From: Candidatus Methanomethylophilus sp. 1R26
GTDB lineage: Archaea > Thermoplasmatota > Thermoplasmata > Methanomassiliicoccales > Methanomethylophilaceae
Length of the DNA: 46,376 nucleotides
Direction of reading: 5' to 3'
Assembly (NCBI RefSeq): GCF_001481295.1
Contig: NZ_LOPS01000013.1
Coordinates: 1 to 46,376, forward strand
This document shows positions 1 to 8,310 of the stretch, piece after piece (within the stretch, counting starts at the first letter, position 1; each line of letters starts with the position of its first letter). Under the pieces are notes generated by a model that was not told the DNA's origin, searched no databases, and worked only from the letters and a program-made list of their open reading frames with translations. Both the position numbers and the translations under genes were made by a program.

Positions 1-12
1 TTTTTATTTTAT

Positions 13-30
13 CGGATCCCTGCGGATCCG
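13..30. repeat. short perfect hairpin at window edge
   Basis: CGGATCC and GGATCCG arms (7 bp) around a 4-nt CTGC loop. It lies just upstream of the TATA box of the corrinoid gene and may be the tail of an upstream transcript. No T-run follows it on the + strand, so a terminator role is only a guess. Confidence 0.35.
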
Positions 31-45
31 AACCTTTTCGGAGTG

Positions 46-54
46 TTCTATAAA
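46..54 (+). promoter_or_regulatory. TATA box of the corrinoid protein gene
   Basis: TTCTATAAA lies about 25-30 bases before the ATG at 79. With normal archaeal spacing transcription would start at or right next to the ATG, so the mRNA would be leaderless. That agrees with the lack of a ribosome-binding site before the ATG. Confidence 0.5.
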
Positions 55-78
55 GGCACTCAAGCGCTCTGAGCTCCG

Positions 79-807
79 ATGTTGACCCAGGAGGACGCTG
101 AACGCGCCGCCCGGAGAGCGGTGATGAATTACAGCGCAGCGGCTGCCCGCGATATATCGGAAAGGGCCCTGGCCGGAGGGCTCGATCTGATATCCCTGAT
201 CACAAACGGATTCACGGCCGGCATCAAGGAGATAGGGAGGCAGTACGACCGCAGGGAGATCATGCTCCCTCAGCTTATGGCCGCCGGCAGTGCGATGAAG
301 GCCGGAGTGGATATCCTGACTCCCCATCTGGGCAGCCCCGCTGACGGGTCGATGCTGGGGAAGTTCGTCATCTGCACCATAGAGGGGGATATCCATTCCA
401 TCGGCAAGGACATCTGCGCCGCCCTCCTGCAGGCCGCCGGGTTCTCGGTCGTCAATCTGGGGCGCGATGTGCGTGTTAAGTTCATCGCAGATGCTGTGGA
501 GGACGACGGCGCGGTGGCGGTGGGGACGTCCGCGCTCATGACCTCCACCATGGTCAACCAGAGGCGCTTGGAGGAGATGATGGCCGACAGGGGCCTCAAA
601 GGGAAGGTCATCACCAATGTCGGCGGCGGTCCCGTGACCCAGGATTGGGCAGACGAGATCGGCGCAGATGTGTTCTCGGAGAACGCCGAGGACTGCGTCC
701 GGAAGATGCGCGCCGCACTCGGGGAGAAGACCGGAGATGCAGGCGCTGCTTCTGCCGGAGCGTCTCCTGATGAGAATGTTATAAATAATAGCGGTACCAC
801 CCATTGA
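79..807 (+). CDS. methyltransferase cognate corrinoid protein (MtmC/MtbC/MttC-like)
   Basis: 242 aa. Residues about 1-85 form the helical cap domain of methionine-synthase-type B12 proteins, and about 90-215 the Rossmann-like cobalamin-binding domain. The signature GDIHSIGKDI carries the D-x-H-x-x-G motif whose His is the lower axial cobalt ligand. Later VGTSALM and NVGGGPV segments line the corrin pocket. In the family the protein carries a methyl group from a substrate-specific methyltransferase (methylamine, methanol or methylthiol type) to a CoM methyltransferase such as MtbA. The roughly 25-residue Ala/Gly/Ser-rich tail is longer than usual. No partner methyltransferase is in the window, so the substrate cannot be assigned. 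It could lie just upstream, though the TATA box suggests a separate transcript. Confidence 0.88.
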   Translation: MLTQEDAERAARRAVMNYSAAAARDISERALAGGLDLISLITNGFTAGIKEIGRQYDRREIMLPQLMAAGSAMKAGVDILTPHLGSPADGSMLGKFVICTIEGDIHSIGKDICAALLQAAGFSVVNLGRDVRVKFIADAVEDDGAVAVGTSALMTSTMVNQRRLEEMMADRGLKGKVITNVGGGPVTQDWADEIGADVFSENAEDCVRKMRAALGEKTGDAGAASAGASPDENVINNSGTTH

Positions 808-895
808 TGGAATTTATTATATTTTTAGGTGAATTTTTCAACATCTGGATGTTGTTCGGAAGATGAATTCCTAAATTCGGACCTCTCTGGTAATC

Positions 896-903
896 TTTTT
901 ATA
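896..903 (+). promoter_or_regulatory. TATA box of rps3ae
   Basis: TTTTTATA, about 40 bases before the ATG at 942. AGGAG at about 930 serves as a possible ribosome-binding site. Confidence 0.5.
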
Positions 904-941
904 CGCTCCGAAGATAGGCGACAGCAATAGGAGTCACCGAA

Positions 942-1751
942 ATGGCAGCACCCGGAGCAGAGAAGAGGGCCGCAGAGGCCAAGGCCGCCGCCGACAAGGC
1001 AGCGGCTGCCGCAGAGCCCGCTAAGGATACGAAGAAGTCCGCGCCCGCAGCGAAGACCGCAGGCGGCAGGAAGAGCAAGGACAAATGGAAGGCGAAGGAG
1101 TGGTACCAGATTCACGCTCCCCGCATGTTCAATGAGGTCGTCGTCGGAGAGACCCCCGCGGTCGACCCCGAGGCCCTCATGAACAGGAAGGTGGAGATCA
1201 CCGTCAAGGACCTGACTGGCGACCTCACCAGGATGCACATCAAGCTGAAGTTCAAGATCGTCGGAGTGGACGGGCACGAGGCCAAGACCGAGTTCATCGG
1301 CCATGAGTTCGCCGCCGACCACGTCCGCAGGCTCACCCGCAGGAAGAAGACCAAGACCGACCACGTCGTCGATGTCACCACCGCCGACGGCTATGTCGTG
1401 AGGATCAAGACGATGGCCATCGCCGACCGCAGGATCCAGTCTTCCCAGGAGGACGCCATGCGCGCCGCCATCGGGGAGTACCTGGTGAGCTTCGCCAAAG
1501 ACAAGAAGCTGTCCGATGTTGTGAAGGCCGTCATCTCCGGAGACATGTCCAAGGACACCGCCAAGGCATGCCATGTCATCGTCCCCATCAAGAGGGTCGA
1601 GATCCGCAAGACCGAGGTCCTCAGGAAGGGAGAGGGAGAGCCCGACCCCATCATCGAGGCCCCCCAGCCCGAGGAAGCTCCTGCAGAGGAGGCTCCCGCA
1701 GAGGCCGCCGAAGCCCCTGCAGAGGCCACTGCTGAGGAGACCAAGGAGTGA
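942..1751 (+). CDS. rps3ae: 30S ribosomal protein S3Ae (eS1)
   Basis: 269 aa, small-subunit ribosomal protein eS1 near the mRNA exit. The conserved core starts at about residue 45 (KDKWKAKEWYQIHAP) and includes the family signatures RKVEITVKDLTGD, HEFAADHVRRLTRRKKTK and RIQSSQEDAMRAAI. Lineage-specific low-complexity extensions flank the core: an Ala/Lys-rich N-terminus of about 40 residues and an acidic Glu/Ala/Pro-rich tail of about 30 residues with repeated PAEEA units. The gene has its own TATA box and is followed by a strong hairpin, so it is probably monocistronic. Intact. Confidence 0.96.
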   Translation: MAAPGAEKRAAEAKAAADKAAAAAEPAKDTKKSAPAAKTAGGRKSKDKWKAKEWYQIHAPRMFNEVVVGETPAVDPEALMNRKVEITVKDLTGDLTRMHIKLKFKIVGVDGHEAKTEFIGHEFAADHVRRLTRRKKTKTDHVVDVTTADGYVVRIKTMAIADRRIQSSQEDAMRAAIGEYLVSFAKDKKLSDVVKAVISGDMSKDTAKACHVIVPIKRVEIRKTEVLRKGEGEPDPIIEAPQPEEAPAEEAPAEAAEAPAEATAEETKE

Positions 1752-1755
1752 TTTC

Positions 1756-1777
1756 CCCGCAGGCGCAGGCCTGCGGG
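1756..1777 (+). terminator. GC hairpin after rps3ae
   Basis: CCCGCAGGC pairs with GCCTGCGGG (9 bp, GCAG loop) starting five bases after the stop codon. There is no long T-run, so it is a 3'-end or processing hairpin rather than a classical terminator. Confidence 0.45.
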
Positions 1778-1803
1778 ATCCAAACCTCTTCCGCCCATCC
1801 AAT

Positions 1804-1818
1804 AGGGTTATAAACCCT
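1804..1818 (+). promoter_or_regulatory. palindromic TATA promoter of tRNA-Met
   Basis: TTATAAA (1808-1814) sits 26-32 bases before the tRNA. The box is embedded in an inverted repeat, AGGGTT/AACCCT around ATA, so it could bind TBP in either orientation. Confidence 0.5.
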
Positions 1819-1839
1819 GAGAGGATGGGGCGATTCAGC

Positions 1840-1949
1840 GCCGGGATGGCTCAGCCTGGTAGAGCGTCGGACTCATAGGGTTTGGTTTAATAACTGACCT
1901 CACCAGGGAAATCCGAAGGCCGAGGGTTCGAACCCCTCTCCCGGCACCA
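1840..1949 (+). tRNA. tRNA-Met (CAT, elongator) with a 33-nt intron
   Basis: Acceptor GCCGGGA/TCCCGGC, anticodon stem TCGGA/TCCGA, anticodon CAT at 1874-1876, T-arm GAGGG-TTCGAAC-CCCTC, and encoded CCA at 1947-1949. The G1-C72 pair and the absence of the initiator GGG/CCC anticodon stem point to elongator Met. tRNA-Ile2 with a modified C34 is the alternative. The intron is at the canonical 37/38 site, 1878-1910. Its inner helix pairs GGT (1879-1881) with ACC (1902-1904). The central helix CTCA/AGGG has one mismatch, so the bulge-helix-bulge motif is relaxed. Confidence 0.92.
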
Positions 1950-2359
1950 ACTTTCCATTATTCCAGAATTCCGTGATGGTTCCCGCTGCCCGTTGGCGGC
2001 CGATCCGGAAGCCCGGCTGTGCCGGCAGATTCCATTTTGACCCAGACTCGGCAATGTTAGATATGCATCTCCGACATTGCGATTCGTGCTTCTTGAACAT
2101 CCGGCCATGCCGGTACGGACTCGATCTGCGGTCCGGTTTCCGACAGGAAGAGACACATGGGAGCAGTGCCGGCAATGTGAATGGGTGCTCGGGCAGGATG
2201 CTCCCGACACCTTCCGAAGGCCTGGCCGGGCTCCGGGTCCAAACGAACTTGGACTGTGCGAAGCTCCCCGCGAGATGATCTTCGGCAGCTGTCCGTGATG
2301 AAGATCGATGGCAGTTCGGTACAGTGCAAGTCTCAGATAGATCCAGGCGAGATGGCGTC
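1950..2359. other. 410-bp stretch without a convincing gene
   Basis: Several short open frames exist on both strands, but none has a recognisable domain, a good start context or archaeal codon bias. GCAATGT (about 2051) and ACATTGC (about 2075) form a 7-bp inverted repeat of unknown meaning. Nothing else was seen. Confidence 0.5.
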
Positions 2360-3133
2360 TCATTTGATGTCCCTGTATCTGAAGACGAATGCGGCGACTA
2401 TCGTCGAGAATACTGCATAAACAGACATTACAGAACATGCCAATGCGGTATCGGGGCGATATTCGTCAGTATACAGGCCGCTGCTTCCGTCGATATGGAA
2501 TTCCGTGACGTCACCGAGAACGTAATTTTCGAGGATGCCGGACTCGTACCCTATACTGTACCACGGCTCTGTTGTGAAACTCATATTTTGCATGAATATC
2601 TGGAGGACTATAAGCAAGAAGAATGAGACTATCATTGCAATGCTGCCCTTCGGCGATAATGCACTGAACAGCAGGCATATCCCGGTAATCGCCAACAGGT
2701 ATAATGTGGCCAGCGGTATCGCGGCGAATGCGCGGGACGGAACGTCCCCTGTATCGATGAAACACGCGACGAACGTTATTGCATAGTAGAATGCCAGGAC
2801 GATCATCGATGGAAAGAATCCCGACAGGAACTTTCCGATAAACAGCGTGTTCCGGCTTATGGGCTTTGTGAAGGTTATGAACCCGGACCTGCGTTCGAAC
2901 TCTTCCGAAAGGGAATCAGTGGACATGACAATGGCACTGATGGCCAGAACAAGCGGTGCGGAAGCCATAAACGGCCTCAGGAATGCATATTGTGTATCCG
3001 AACCGTTCATTCCGGATGCCTCTCCGTTGCCATTGGCGTATGCAAAGGCAAATATCACGGCCGCACACAGCATCGGAAACAGCAACCTATAGCTCAGGAT
3101 TTTCCTGCGTCCTTCGAATCCGGTTACAATCAT
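2360..3133 (-). CDS. ABC-2 type transporter permease
   Basis: 257 aa with about six hydrophobic helices, the hallmark of an ABC-2 permease: an N-terminal segment with a cytosolic basic stretch (EGRRK), helices near residues 20-35, 55-75, 100-125, 135-160, 165-185 and 230-250, and a conserved amphipathic region around FERRSGFITFTKPISR. It is the last gene of a reverse-strand operon, 25 bases after the ATPase gene, and would form the membrane half of that transporter. The chosen ATG may be slightly too far downstream, because a GGAGG site lies about 30 bases upstream with the frame still open. GC content is lower than the genome core, like the other genes of this operon. Substrate unknown. Confidence 0.78.
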   Translation of the reverse strand: MIVTGFEGRRKILSYRLLFPMLCAAVIFAFAYANGNGEASGMNGSDTQYAFLRPFMASAPLVLAISAIVMSTDSLSEEFERRSGFITFTKPISRNTLFIGKFLSGFFPSMIVLAFYYAITFVACFIDTGDVPSRAFAAIPLATLYLLAITGICLLFSALSPKGSIAMIVSFFLLIVLQIFMQNMSFTTEPWYSIGYESGILENYVLGDVTEFHIDGSSGLYTDEYRPDTALACSVMSVYAVFSTIVAAFVFRYRDIK

Positions 3134-3158
3134 GGCCTGTTTAATTTGATGCCCATGT

Positions 3159-4085
3159 TCATCTGCTGTTGCCTCCTGTCACATCCATGAACACTTCTTC
3201 CAACGGATCCTTTTTGCAGACTGAATATACGCGGATTCCGCTATCAGTCAATGTTTTAACCAATTCTGCCTGCAGTTCCGGTCCTCCATCGATCCTGATG
3301 GACATCTCGTTACCAGATGAACCGACTTCGATGACTCCGGGGATCCTGGATACCATGGAGATGGTTTCTTTCTCAATCTGGCCAATAACCGAGATCATCA
3401 CCGTGGACCTGCGGATGATCTCCTCCATAGCGCCCCGTCTGACCGTTCTGCCGCAGTCGATTATCACTGCGCTGTCGCAAAGGCCCTCAACTTCGTGGAG
3501 CATGTGAGAGCTCATGAGGATCGTTTTCCCTTCACGATTGAGTTTTTTCAATATGCTGTTGAATTCAGCCGAACCTTTGGGATCCAGCCCCGATGTGGGT
3601 TCATCCAGAATAAGCACTTCCGGATCGCCCAACAGGGATTGAGCGAGAACGATCCTCTGTTTCATGCCCTTCGAATAGGATCCGATCCTCCTATCTGAAC
3701 GGCTGTCGGACATGCCGACTATTCCCAGGACACGTTCCGTTTCGGATTTTGCATCTTCCGCAGTCATCCCCGAGATTTTTCCAAGGTAATCCAGATATCT
3801 TCTTGCGGTCACATCAGGGTAGATCTCCGGAGATTCTATCACGCAGCCGACGTCTGACAGAGCTTCGACCGTATCCTCGGCGACATCGATTCCGTTCAGG
3901 AGGACCCTCCCTGAATCGGGCTGCAGCATGTTAGTGCACAGCTTCAGGGTCGTGCTCTTTCCGGAGCCGTTAGGACCCAGTAGTGCAGTGAAACTTCCCC
4001 TGCTGACGGCGAAAGAGATGCTGTCGACGGCGCGGGTCCCTCTGAACGTTTTCACCAGGTCTTCGACGAGCAGTGTTCCGTTCAT
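3159..4085 (-). CDS. ABC transporter ATP-binding protein
   Basis: 308 aa, cytoplasmic ATPase that powers the adjacent permease. Walker A GPNGSGKST is at residues 37-45, the ABC signature SYSKGMKQR near 136, Walker B VLILDEP at 157-163, and the H-loop in MSSHMLHEVEG. Residues about 225-308 form the extra C-terminal region common in DrrA/CcmA-type exporters and Nat/bacitracin-type pumps. Its ATG overlaps the stop of the upstream surface-protein gene (ATGA), which indicates translational coupling. The operon order surface protein, ATPase, permease suggests export or regulation linked to the membrane-anchored protein. Confidence 0.93.
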   Translation of the reverse strand: MNGTLLVEDLVKTFRGTRAVDSISFAVSRGSFTALLGPNGSGKSTTLKLCTNMLQPDSGRVLLNGIDVAEDTVEALSDVGCVIESPEIYPDVTARRYLDYLGKISGMTAEDAKSETERVLGIVGMSDSRSDRRIGSYSKGMKQRIVLAQSLLGDPEVLILDEPTSGLDPKGSAEFNSILKKLNREGKTILMSSHMLHEVEGLCDSAVIIDCGRTVRRGAMEEIIRRSTVMISVIGQIEKETISMVSRIPGVIEVGSSGNEMSIRIDGGPELQAELVKTLTDSGIRVYSVCKKDPLEEVFMDVTGGNSR

Positions 4086-5047
4086 CCCATCGCTCCGTAT
4101 TCGAATTCAATGATCTGCTTGGATGTGATGTTGCATGAATCATCAAGTCCGTATATGGTGACGGTTCCAGACATTTCGAGAACAAGGCTGCCTGTATCAT
4201 TCACGCTTATGCTGTAATGAATCTGCGGGACGATATAGATCCCGTCATTTCTCAGGTACGGTGTGAGATTGTCGCTCTGATATGTTGTTTCAGAGCCTAC
4301 ATACGCCTCATATGTAAGGAACTCGGCCGGAATCTCTGTTCCTTCCAACAATATCTCCGTCCTGATATTCTTTCTCTCATAGGGTACAATCATGTTGAGT
4401 TCTAGATATGCATTGACCGTACCGCTCTTCTCCGCCCCATTCTCTTCGCCGGTCAGATTGCATCCGTTAAGCTCGTCCTTCTTCTGTGTCTCTATGGAGT
4501 TTACATACGTCATATCCATCTTATATGAGATGATCAAGTCGAACTGAGCAAATTGAAAATCGCCCTCTGTTCCGACCACTGTTGTTCCTGTGAATTTTAT
4601 GCTCTGAAGGGCCCTGTCCGACTCATAGAACTGAAGGCTGTCCCCGGAAACAGGATCCTTGTAGAGACATGAGATGCCAGGACCGTTGTCAGTATCTCTG
4701 CCTGAGTCCAGCGGGATCAATGAGTGTATGGACGATTTATAGGAGTAATGAAGGTCGAACGGCAGGTATTTGTAATCTTCATTGACGGTTGCTCTGATGT
4801 AGATGTCGCACGTCACCTCATCATCAGAACTCCTATGTGCGCTGAGGTCGGAATCAACCGTTATGTTCTGATAGTTCCTGTCATCGATCCTCACCGATGA
4901 TTTGCAATCGGCATCATATGCCGAACCATATATGATCTCCACATCCGACCTAGAATTATCATGAATGGCATAGAGACCGGACAATGACAGTACGAACAAG
5001 ACGGCAATCGCACCCAAAATGACAAGTTTTTTCTTCATTTCAGCCAC
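4082..5047 (-). CDS. membrane-anchored extracellular protein of unknown function
   Basis: 321 aa. One N-terminal hydrophobic segment (LVILGAIAVLFVLSLSGLYAI, split by no charge) follows a KKK motif, so it is a signal anchor with the rest outside the cell. The remaining 290 residues are polar, rich in Asp, Ser, Thr and Tyr and apparently beta-rich, with no family I recognise. It is the first gene of the ABC operon and overlaps the ATPase gene by 4 bases. Translation may start at the second Met (5038), which directly precedes KKK. Base composition is more AT-rich than the window average, as is usual for surface proteins here. Confidence 0.6.
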   Translation of the reverse strand: MAEMKKKLVILGAIAVLFVLSLSGLYAIHDNSRSDVEIIYGSAYDADCKSSVRIDDRNYQNITVDSDLSAHRSSDDEVTCDIYIRATVNEDYKYLPFDLHYSYKSSIHSLIPLDSGRDTDNGPGISCLYKDPVSGDSLQFYESDRALQSIKFTGTTVVGTEGDFQFAQFDLIISYKMDMTYVNSIETQKKDELNGCNLTGEENGAEKSGTVNAYLELNMIVPYERKNIRTEILLEGTEIPAEFLTYEAYVGSETTYQSDNLTPYLRNDGIYIVPQIHYSISVNDTGSLVLEMSGTVTIYGLDDSCNITSKQIIEFEYGAMG

Positions 5048-5216
5048 AGAAATGGATCCGGCCCGAAGACCGGAAGTTCAATTCATGAATAGAATTCAAT
5101 TGTTCCATTTTGACCGCGTCATCGACAAACACGGCAGCATCATATGTTGTTTTTCAACTGCATTGTTTTTCACTTCTCCCCCAGATTCTGTCCCATTGAT
5201 GCATAGAATAATTAAG

Positions 5217-5255
5217 CAGGGCAATACGGTTAGTGTTGCCAACACAATTGCCCTG
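5217..5255. promoter_or_regulatory. two-tier inverted repeat in an AT-rich intergenic region
   Basis: CAGGGCAAT (5217-5225) pairs with ATTGCCCTG (5247-5255), 9 bp. Inside the loop GTGTT (5233-5237) pairs with AACAC (5241-5245). It lies upstream of the reverse-strand ABC operon and could be an operator or an RNA hairpin. No coding gene covers it. Confidence 0.35.
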
Positions 5256-5493
5256 TTCTTCACACTATTCATTCTATACGTGTCTTGATTTCATTTTCGA
5301 CACAATAATGGGACATGATTAACATCATGATTCAGATATCAAATTGCTTAGTTCAATTATATATAGTCAATCTCGAACTCGTTCTGGAATTTGCTGAGGC
5401 CCTAAGGGGGTCATCTTTTCAGAAAGCTTGTCTGAATGAGGTGTTCCTGCGGGGGATCGCATTCACGCGGAATGGGATGGCCGGCCAACGGTG

Positions 5494-5622
5494 ATGGCCG
5501 ACTTGATGTTGGGTGCGGCATCAGCTGCGGCGCTGTCCGCAGCGTCCGGCATGTGCGGGGGCTTCCTCAGCTGGTTCGGGCTGTCCCAGTACAGCACACC
5601 GGAGGACAGGGAAAGCTCATAG
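5494..5622 (+). CDS. possible small hydrophobic protein
   Basis: A 42-codon frame starting ATG GCC GAC TTG, with an Ala/Gly-rich hydrophobic stretch and a polar end STPEDRESS. Codon use resembles neighbouring genes. It would be the only gene in the roughly 680-bp gap 5048-5728, but it ends in TAG, which other genes here avoid, and it has no recognised family. TTATATATA at about 5357 is the nearest promoter-like sequence. Treat as weak. Confidence 0.22.
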   Translation: MADLMLGAASAAALSAASGMCGGFLSWFGLSQYSTPEDRESS

Positions 5623-5728
5623 GCATCAAGAAGAAAGCATGGAGCCTAAGATTTCCGGACCCTCCTCATTAACTCATGCCAGATTTGCCGAGTTAGAGTT
5701 TTAATCTGCGTACCGTACTGTTGCCGCA

Positions 5729-6900
5729 ATGAGGCTCATTATCTACAACGGCAAGGGGGGCGTGGGCAAGACATCCGTCTCGGTCGCCACCGCGCTCCGT
5801 CTGGCACAGAAGGGCCACCGCACAATGCTCATGAGCGTGGACACTGCCCACTCGGTAGGCGACTCGCTCGATGTCAGGCTGGGGGCCGAACCCGTGACGG
5901 TCGCTCCGAACCTCGATGCCTTCGAGATCGATATAATCCACGAGATGAAGACCAAATGGGGCGCCATCAACGACTATCTCCAGGCATTCATGCTGTCCCA
6001 GGGTCTGGACGGCATCACCGCCGACGAGATGGCGATCCTCCCGGGGATGGAGATGGTGGCGGCCCTGCTCTACGTCCTGACGTTCGAGAAGGAGGGAAGG
6101 TACGATGTCGTGGTCATCGATACCGCTCCGACCGGAGAGACCCTCAGGCTGCTCTCGTTCCCCGATGTGTCCAACTGGTACATCGACAAGATCTTCTCCG
6201 TCGTCTCCAGGCTCATGGGGCTGGCGAGGATGACTATAGGCGCATGGTGGACTTCCCGCTGCCGACCAAGGAGGTCATGGACTCTGTCATGGTGCTCAAG
6301 GACCAGATGAAGCAGGTCAAGAGGATCCTCGAGGACTCCGAGAAAACCACCGTGAGGCTGGTCCTCAATCCCGAGAGGATGGCGATAAACGAGACCCGCC
6401 GTTCCTATTCCTATATGTGCCTCTACAACAAGAACGTGGAGTGCCTGATCGTGAACAAGGTCATCCCGGAGGATGCCGACGGGGACTTCATGAAAAGCAA
6501 ACTGTCCGAGCAGGACGGCTACATGAGGATGATCGACGAGTCCTTCTCCGGACTGAAGATCATGAAAGCATACCTCATGAGCACCGAGGTCCGCGGCAAG
6601 GACAGGTTGTGCATGCTGGCAGACCAGATCTTCGGCGATTCGGATCCTATCGAGACCTACAGCTCTGAGAGTCCGATGAAGTTCACCGCCGGTCCGGACG
6701 GCCTCACCGAGCTCCGGATCAAGATGCCGTTCGTCCCGAAGGACCAGGTGGAACTTTTTAAGGGCAAGGAGAACACTATCATAATCCACGCAGGGAGCCA
6801 GAAACGCACCGTGTCCCTACCGACATCCCTTTCCGGAGCGGATATCGTCGGAGCGGACTTCGGCGGCCAGGCCCTCATAGTGAAGTTCAGGAAGGAATGA
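5729..6900 (+). CDS. ArsA/Get3-family ATPase with HSP20-like tail (frameshifted)
   Basis: 390 aa once a single-base loss near 6225-6235 is corrected. The deviant Walker A GKGGVGKT is at residues 8-15, the switch I DTAH near 38, and DTAPTGETLRLL near 131, all typical of ArsA/TRC40/Get3. The last about 75 residues (from SPMKFTAGPDG) resemble the HSP20-like beta domain found at the end of many archaeal and cyanobacterial ArsA homologues. The single-ATPase-domain form is linked in eukaryotes to tail-anchored protein targeting. Its archaeal role is not settled, and no arsenic genes are nearby. First gene of a five-gene operon: its stop overlaps the next gene's start. The break is at ...SRLMGLAR, resuming at DYRRMVDFPLPTKEV. 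Confidence 0.85.
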
Positions 6901-7708
6901 CCATGGCAGACGGCGCGAACGACGAGGATCTCAGGAAGTTCGAAGAGGAGAACAGGGAGATGATCGACAGGATCATCGCCAAGAGGAAGGCCGAGGAGGA
7001 GGCCGCGGACAGGGCCCGCTTCGAGGAGATGCGCGGGCGCATCGAGGAGCAGGAGAGGCGCGCCTCGGCAGACGAGAGATACAGGGCGGCCATGGCCCGG
7101 GAGGCAGAGGAGGAGAGCGCCGCACCGCTTATGACGATGCCGCGGACCGCGCCTACAGCGCTTTCGGAGATGCCAGGGACAGGGCGGCGGACTTCGCCCG
7201 CGACCAGGAGGAGTACGCTTACAGGCGCTCCCGCGAGGCCAGGGACCGCATCCGCGGCAGGTATGCGGACGAACGCCGCTACGCCTTCGAGGCGGCCGAC
7301 GAGGCGAGGGAGAACATCAGAGACGACATGGACCGCATCCGCAGATATGCGAACGAGGATATGGAGCGCGTATTCAGCCCCTTCACCGACCCGAAGTTCC
7401 AGCAGCACCTGGTCGGGGCCGGCCTGGAGGCCTGGATGGCGCTCAACTCCCTCCTCAGGAGCAGCAGCGCTCCCGATTTCATGAAGGATTTCGCCGACAT
7501 GGCCGACCGCAGCAAGAACATCGAGTACTGCCGGAAGAACGAGTACTGCCGGAGCAAGAAGAACCCTGACGCGCCGCGCTACCGCGGCGGATACGGGAGC
7601 TATCGGCCGGAGAAAGAGAAGCCGTCCGACGGGCCCACCCCCATATCGATCAATATCGCCGATGCCTCCGGGAAGAAGGAAGAGGACGGAGAGGGCAAGG
7701 GGGAGTGA
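6897..7708 (+). CDS. charged coiled-coil protein of unknown function (frameshifted)
   Basis: About 270 aa after correcting a one-base loss near 7110-7125. Residues 5-170 are almost entirely Arg/Glu/Asp/Ala with heptad-like spacing (EENREMIDRIIAKRK, ARDRAADFARDQEEYAYRRS), indicating a long coiled coil or helical rod. A more globular segment follows (FSPFTDPKFQQHLVGAGLEA), then a short Cys repeat YCRKNEYCR and a disordered tail. No family recognised. ATG at 6897 overlaps the arsA stop, with 6903 as an alternative, and the stop overlaps the AMMECR1 GTG. That coupling suggests it works with the ArsA-like ATPase, possibly as an adaptor. Confidence 0.65.
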
Positions 7709-8310
7709 GCCTGCTCACGGACGGCGAGGGGGCCTGCATCGTCAGGGCGGCCAGGACTGTGGTGGAGGCCGAGGCCGCCGGCAGGGACATAACGCTCCCG
7801 GAGGGCCTCCCGGCATCCATGGACAAGAACCGCGGCGTCTTCGTGACCCTGGAGAAAGAGGGAAGGCTCAGGGGATGCATAGGGATCGTCATGCCCGTCT
7901 ACCCCGCCCGCCAGGCCCTCGCATATGCGGCGAGGGACGTCTGCCGCGATCCGCGCTTCCCCCCGCTCAGGGATAACGAGCCCGCCGCCTGCATCGTGGA
8001 AGTATCGGTCCTCACTCCTCCCGAGAAGATAGAGTATTCCGACCCAAGGGACCTTCCGGGGATGATCGTCCTCGGCAGGGACGGTCTGCTGCTGAATTAC
8101 AGGCGCAACGCCAAGTCGTGCCGCAGCGCCGTATTCCTCCCGCAGGTGCCGGCGGAGCAGGGATGGAACGCCGAGGAGTACCTCTCCAACCTATGCGAGA
8201 AGGCCGGCCTGCAGGATGATGCCTGGCTCTCCGGGGTCATCGAGTTCAGCAGGTTCTCCGCCGAGGTGTTCTCCGAGGAAACTCCGCGCGGGAAGGTCGT
8301 CAGGGTATGA
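7705..8310 (+). CDS. AMMECR1 domain protein
   Basis: 201 aa, full length for the family. The diagnostic LRGCIG motif lies near residue 53, and the second conserved block LPQVPAEQGWNAEEYLSNLC with KAGL near 145-170. AMMECR1 proteins are universal in archaea and found in humans. Their biochemical function is unproven, though neighbours often include MEMO and radical-SAM genes, neither of which is seen here. GTG start, chosen because it overlaps the upstream stop (GTGA). The stop overlaps the dihydroorotase ATG. Intact. Confidence 0.93.
   Translation: MSLLTDGEGACIVRAARTVVEAEAAGRDITLPEGLPASMDKNRGVFVTLEKEGRLRGCIGIVMPVYPARQALAYAARDVCRDPRFPPLRDNEPAACIVEVSVLTPPEKIEYSDPRDLPGMIVLGRDGLLLNYRRNAKSCRSAVFLPQVPAEQGWNAEEYLSNLCEKAGLQDDAWLSGVIEFSRFSAEVFSEETPRGKVVRV

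Noticed and set aside
2077-2298. 73-codon frame after tRNA-Met with two Cys motifs
   Set aside because: No plausible start context, no domain, atypical composition; not enough to call a gene.
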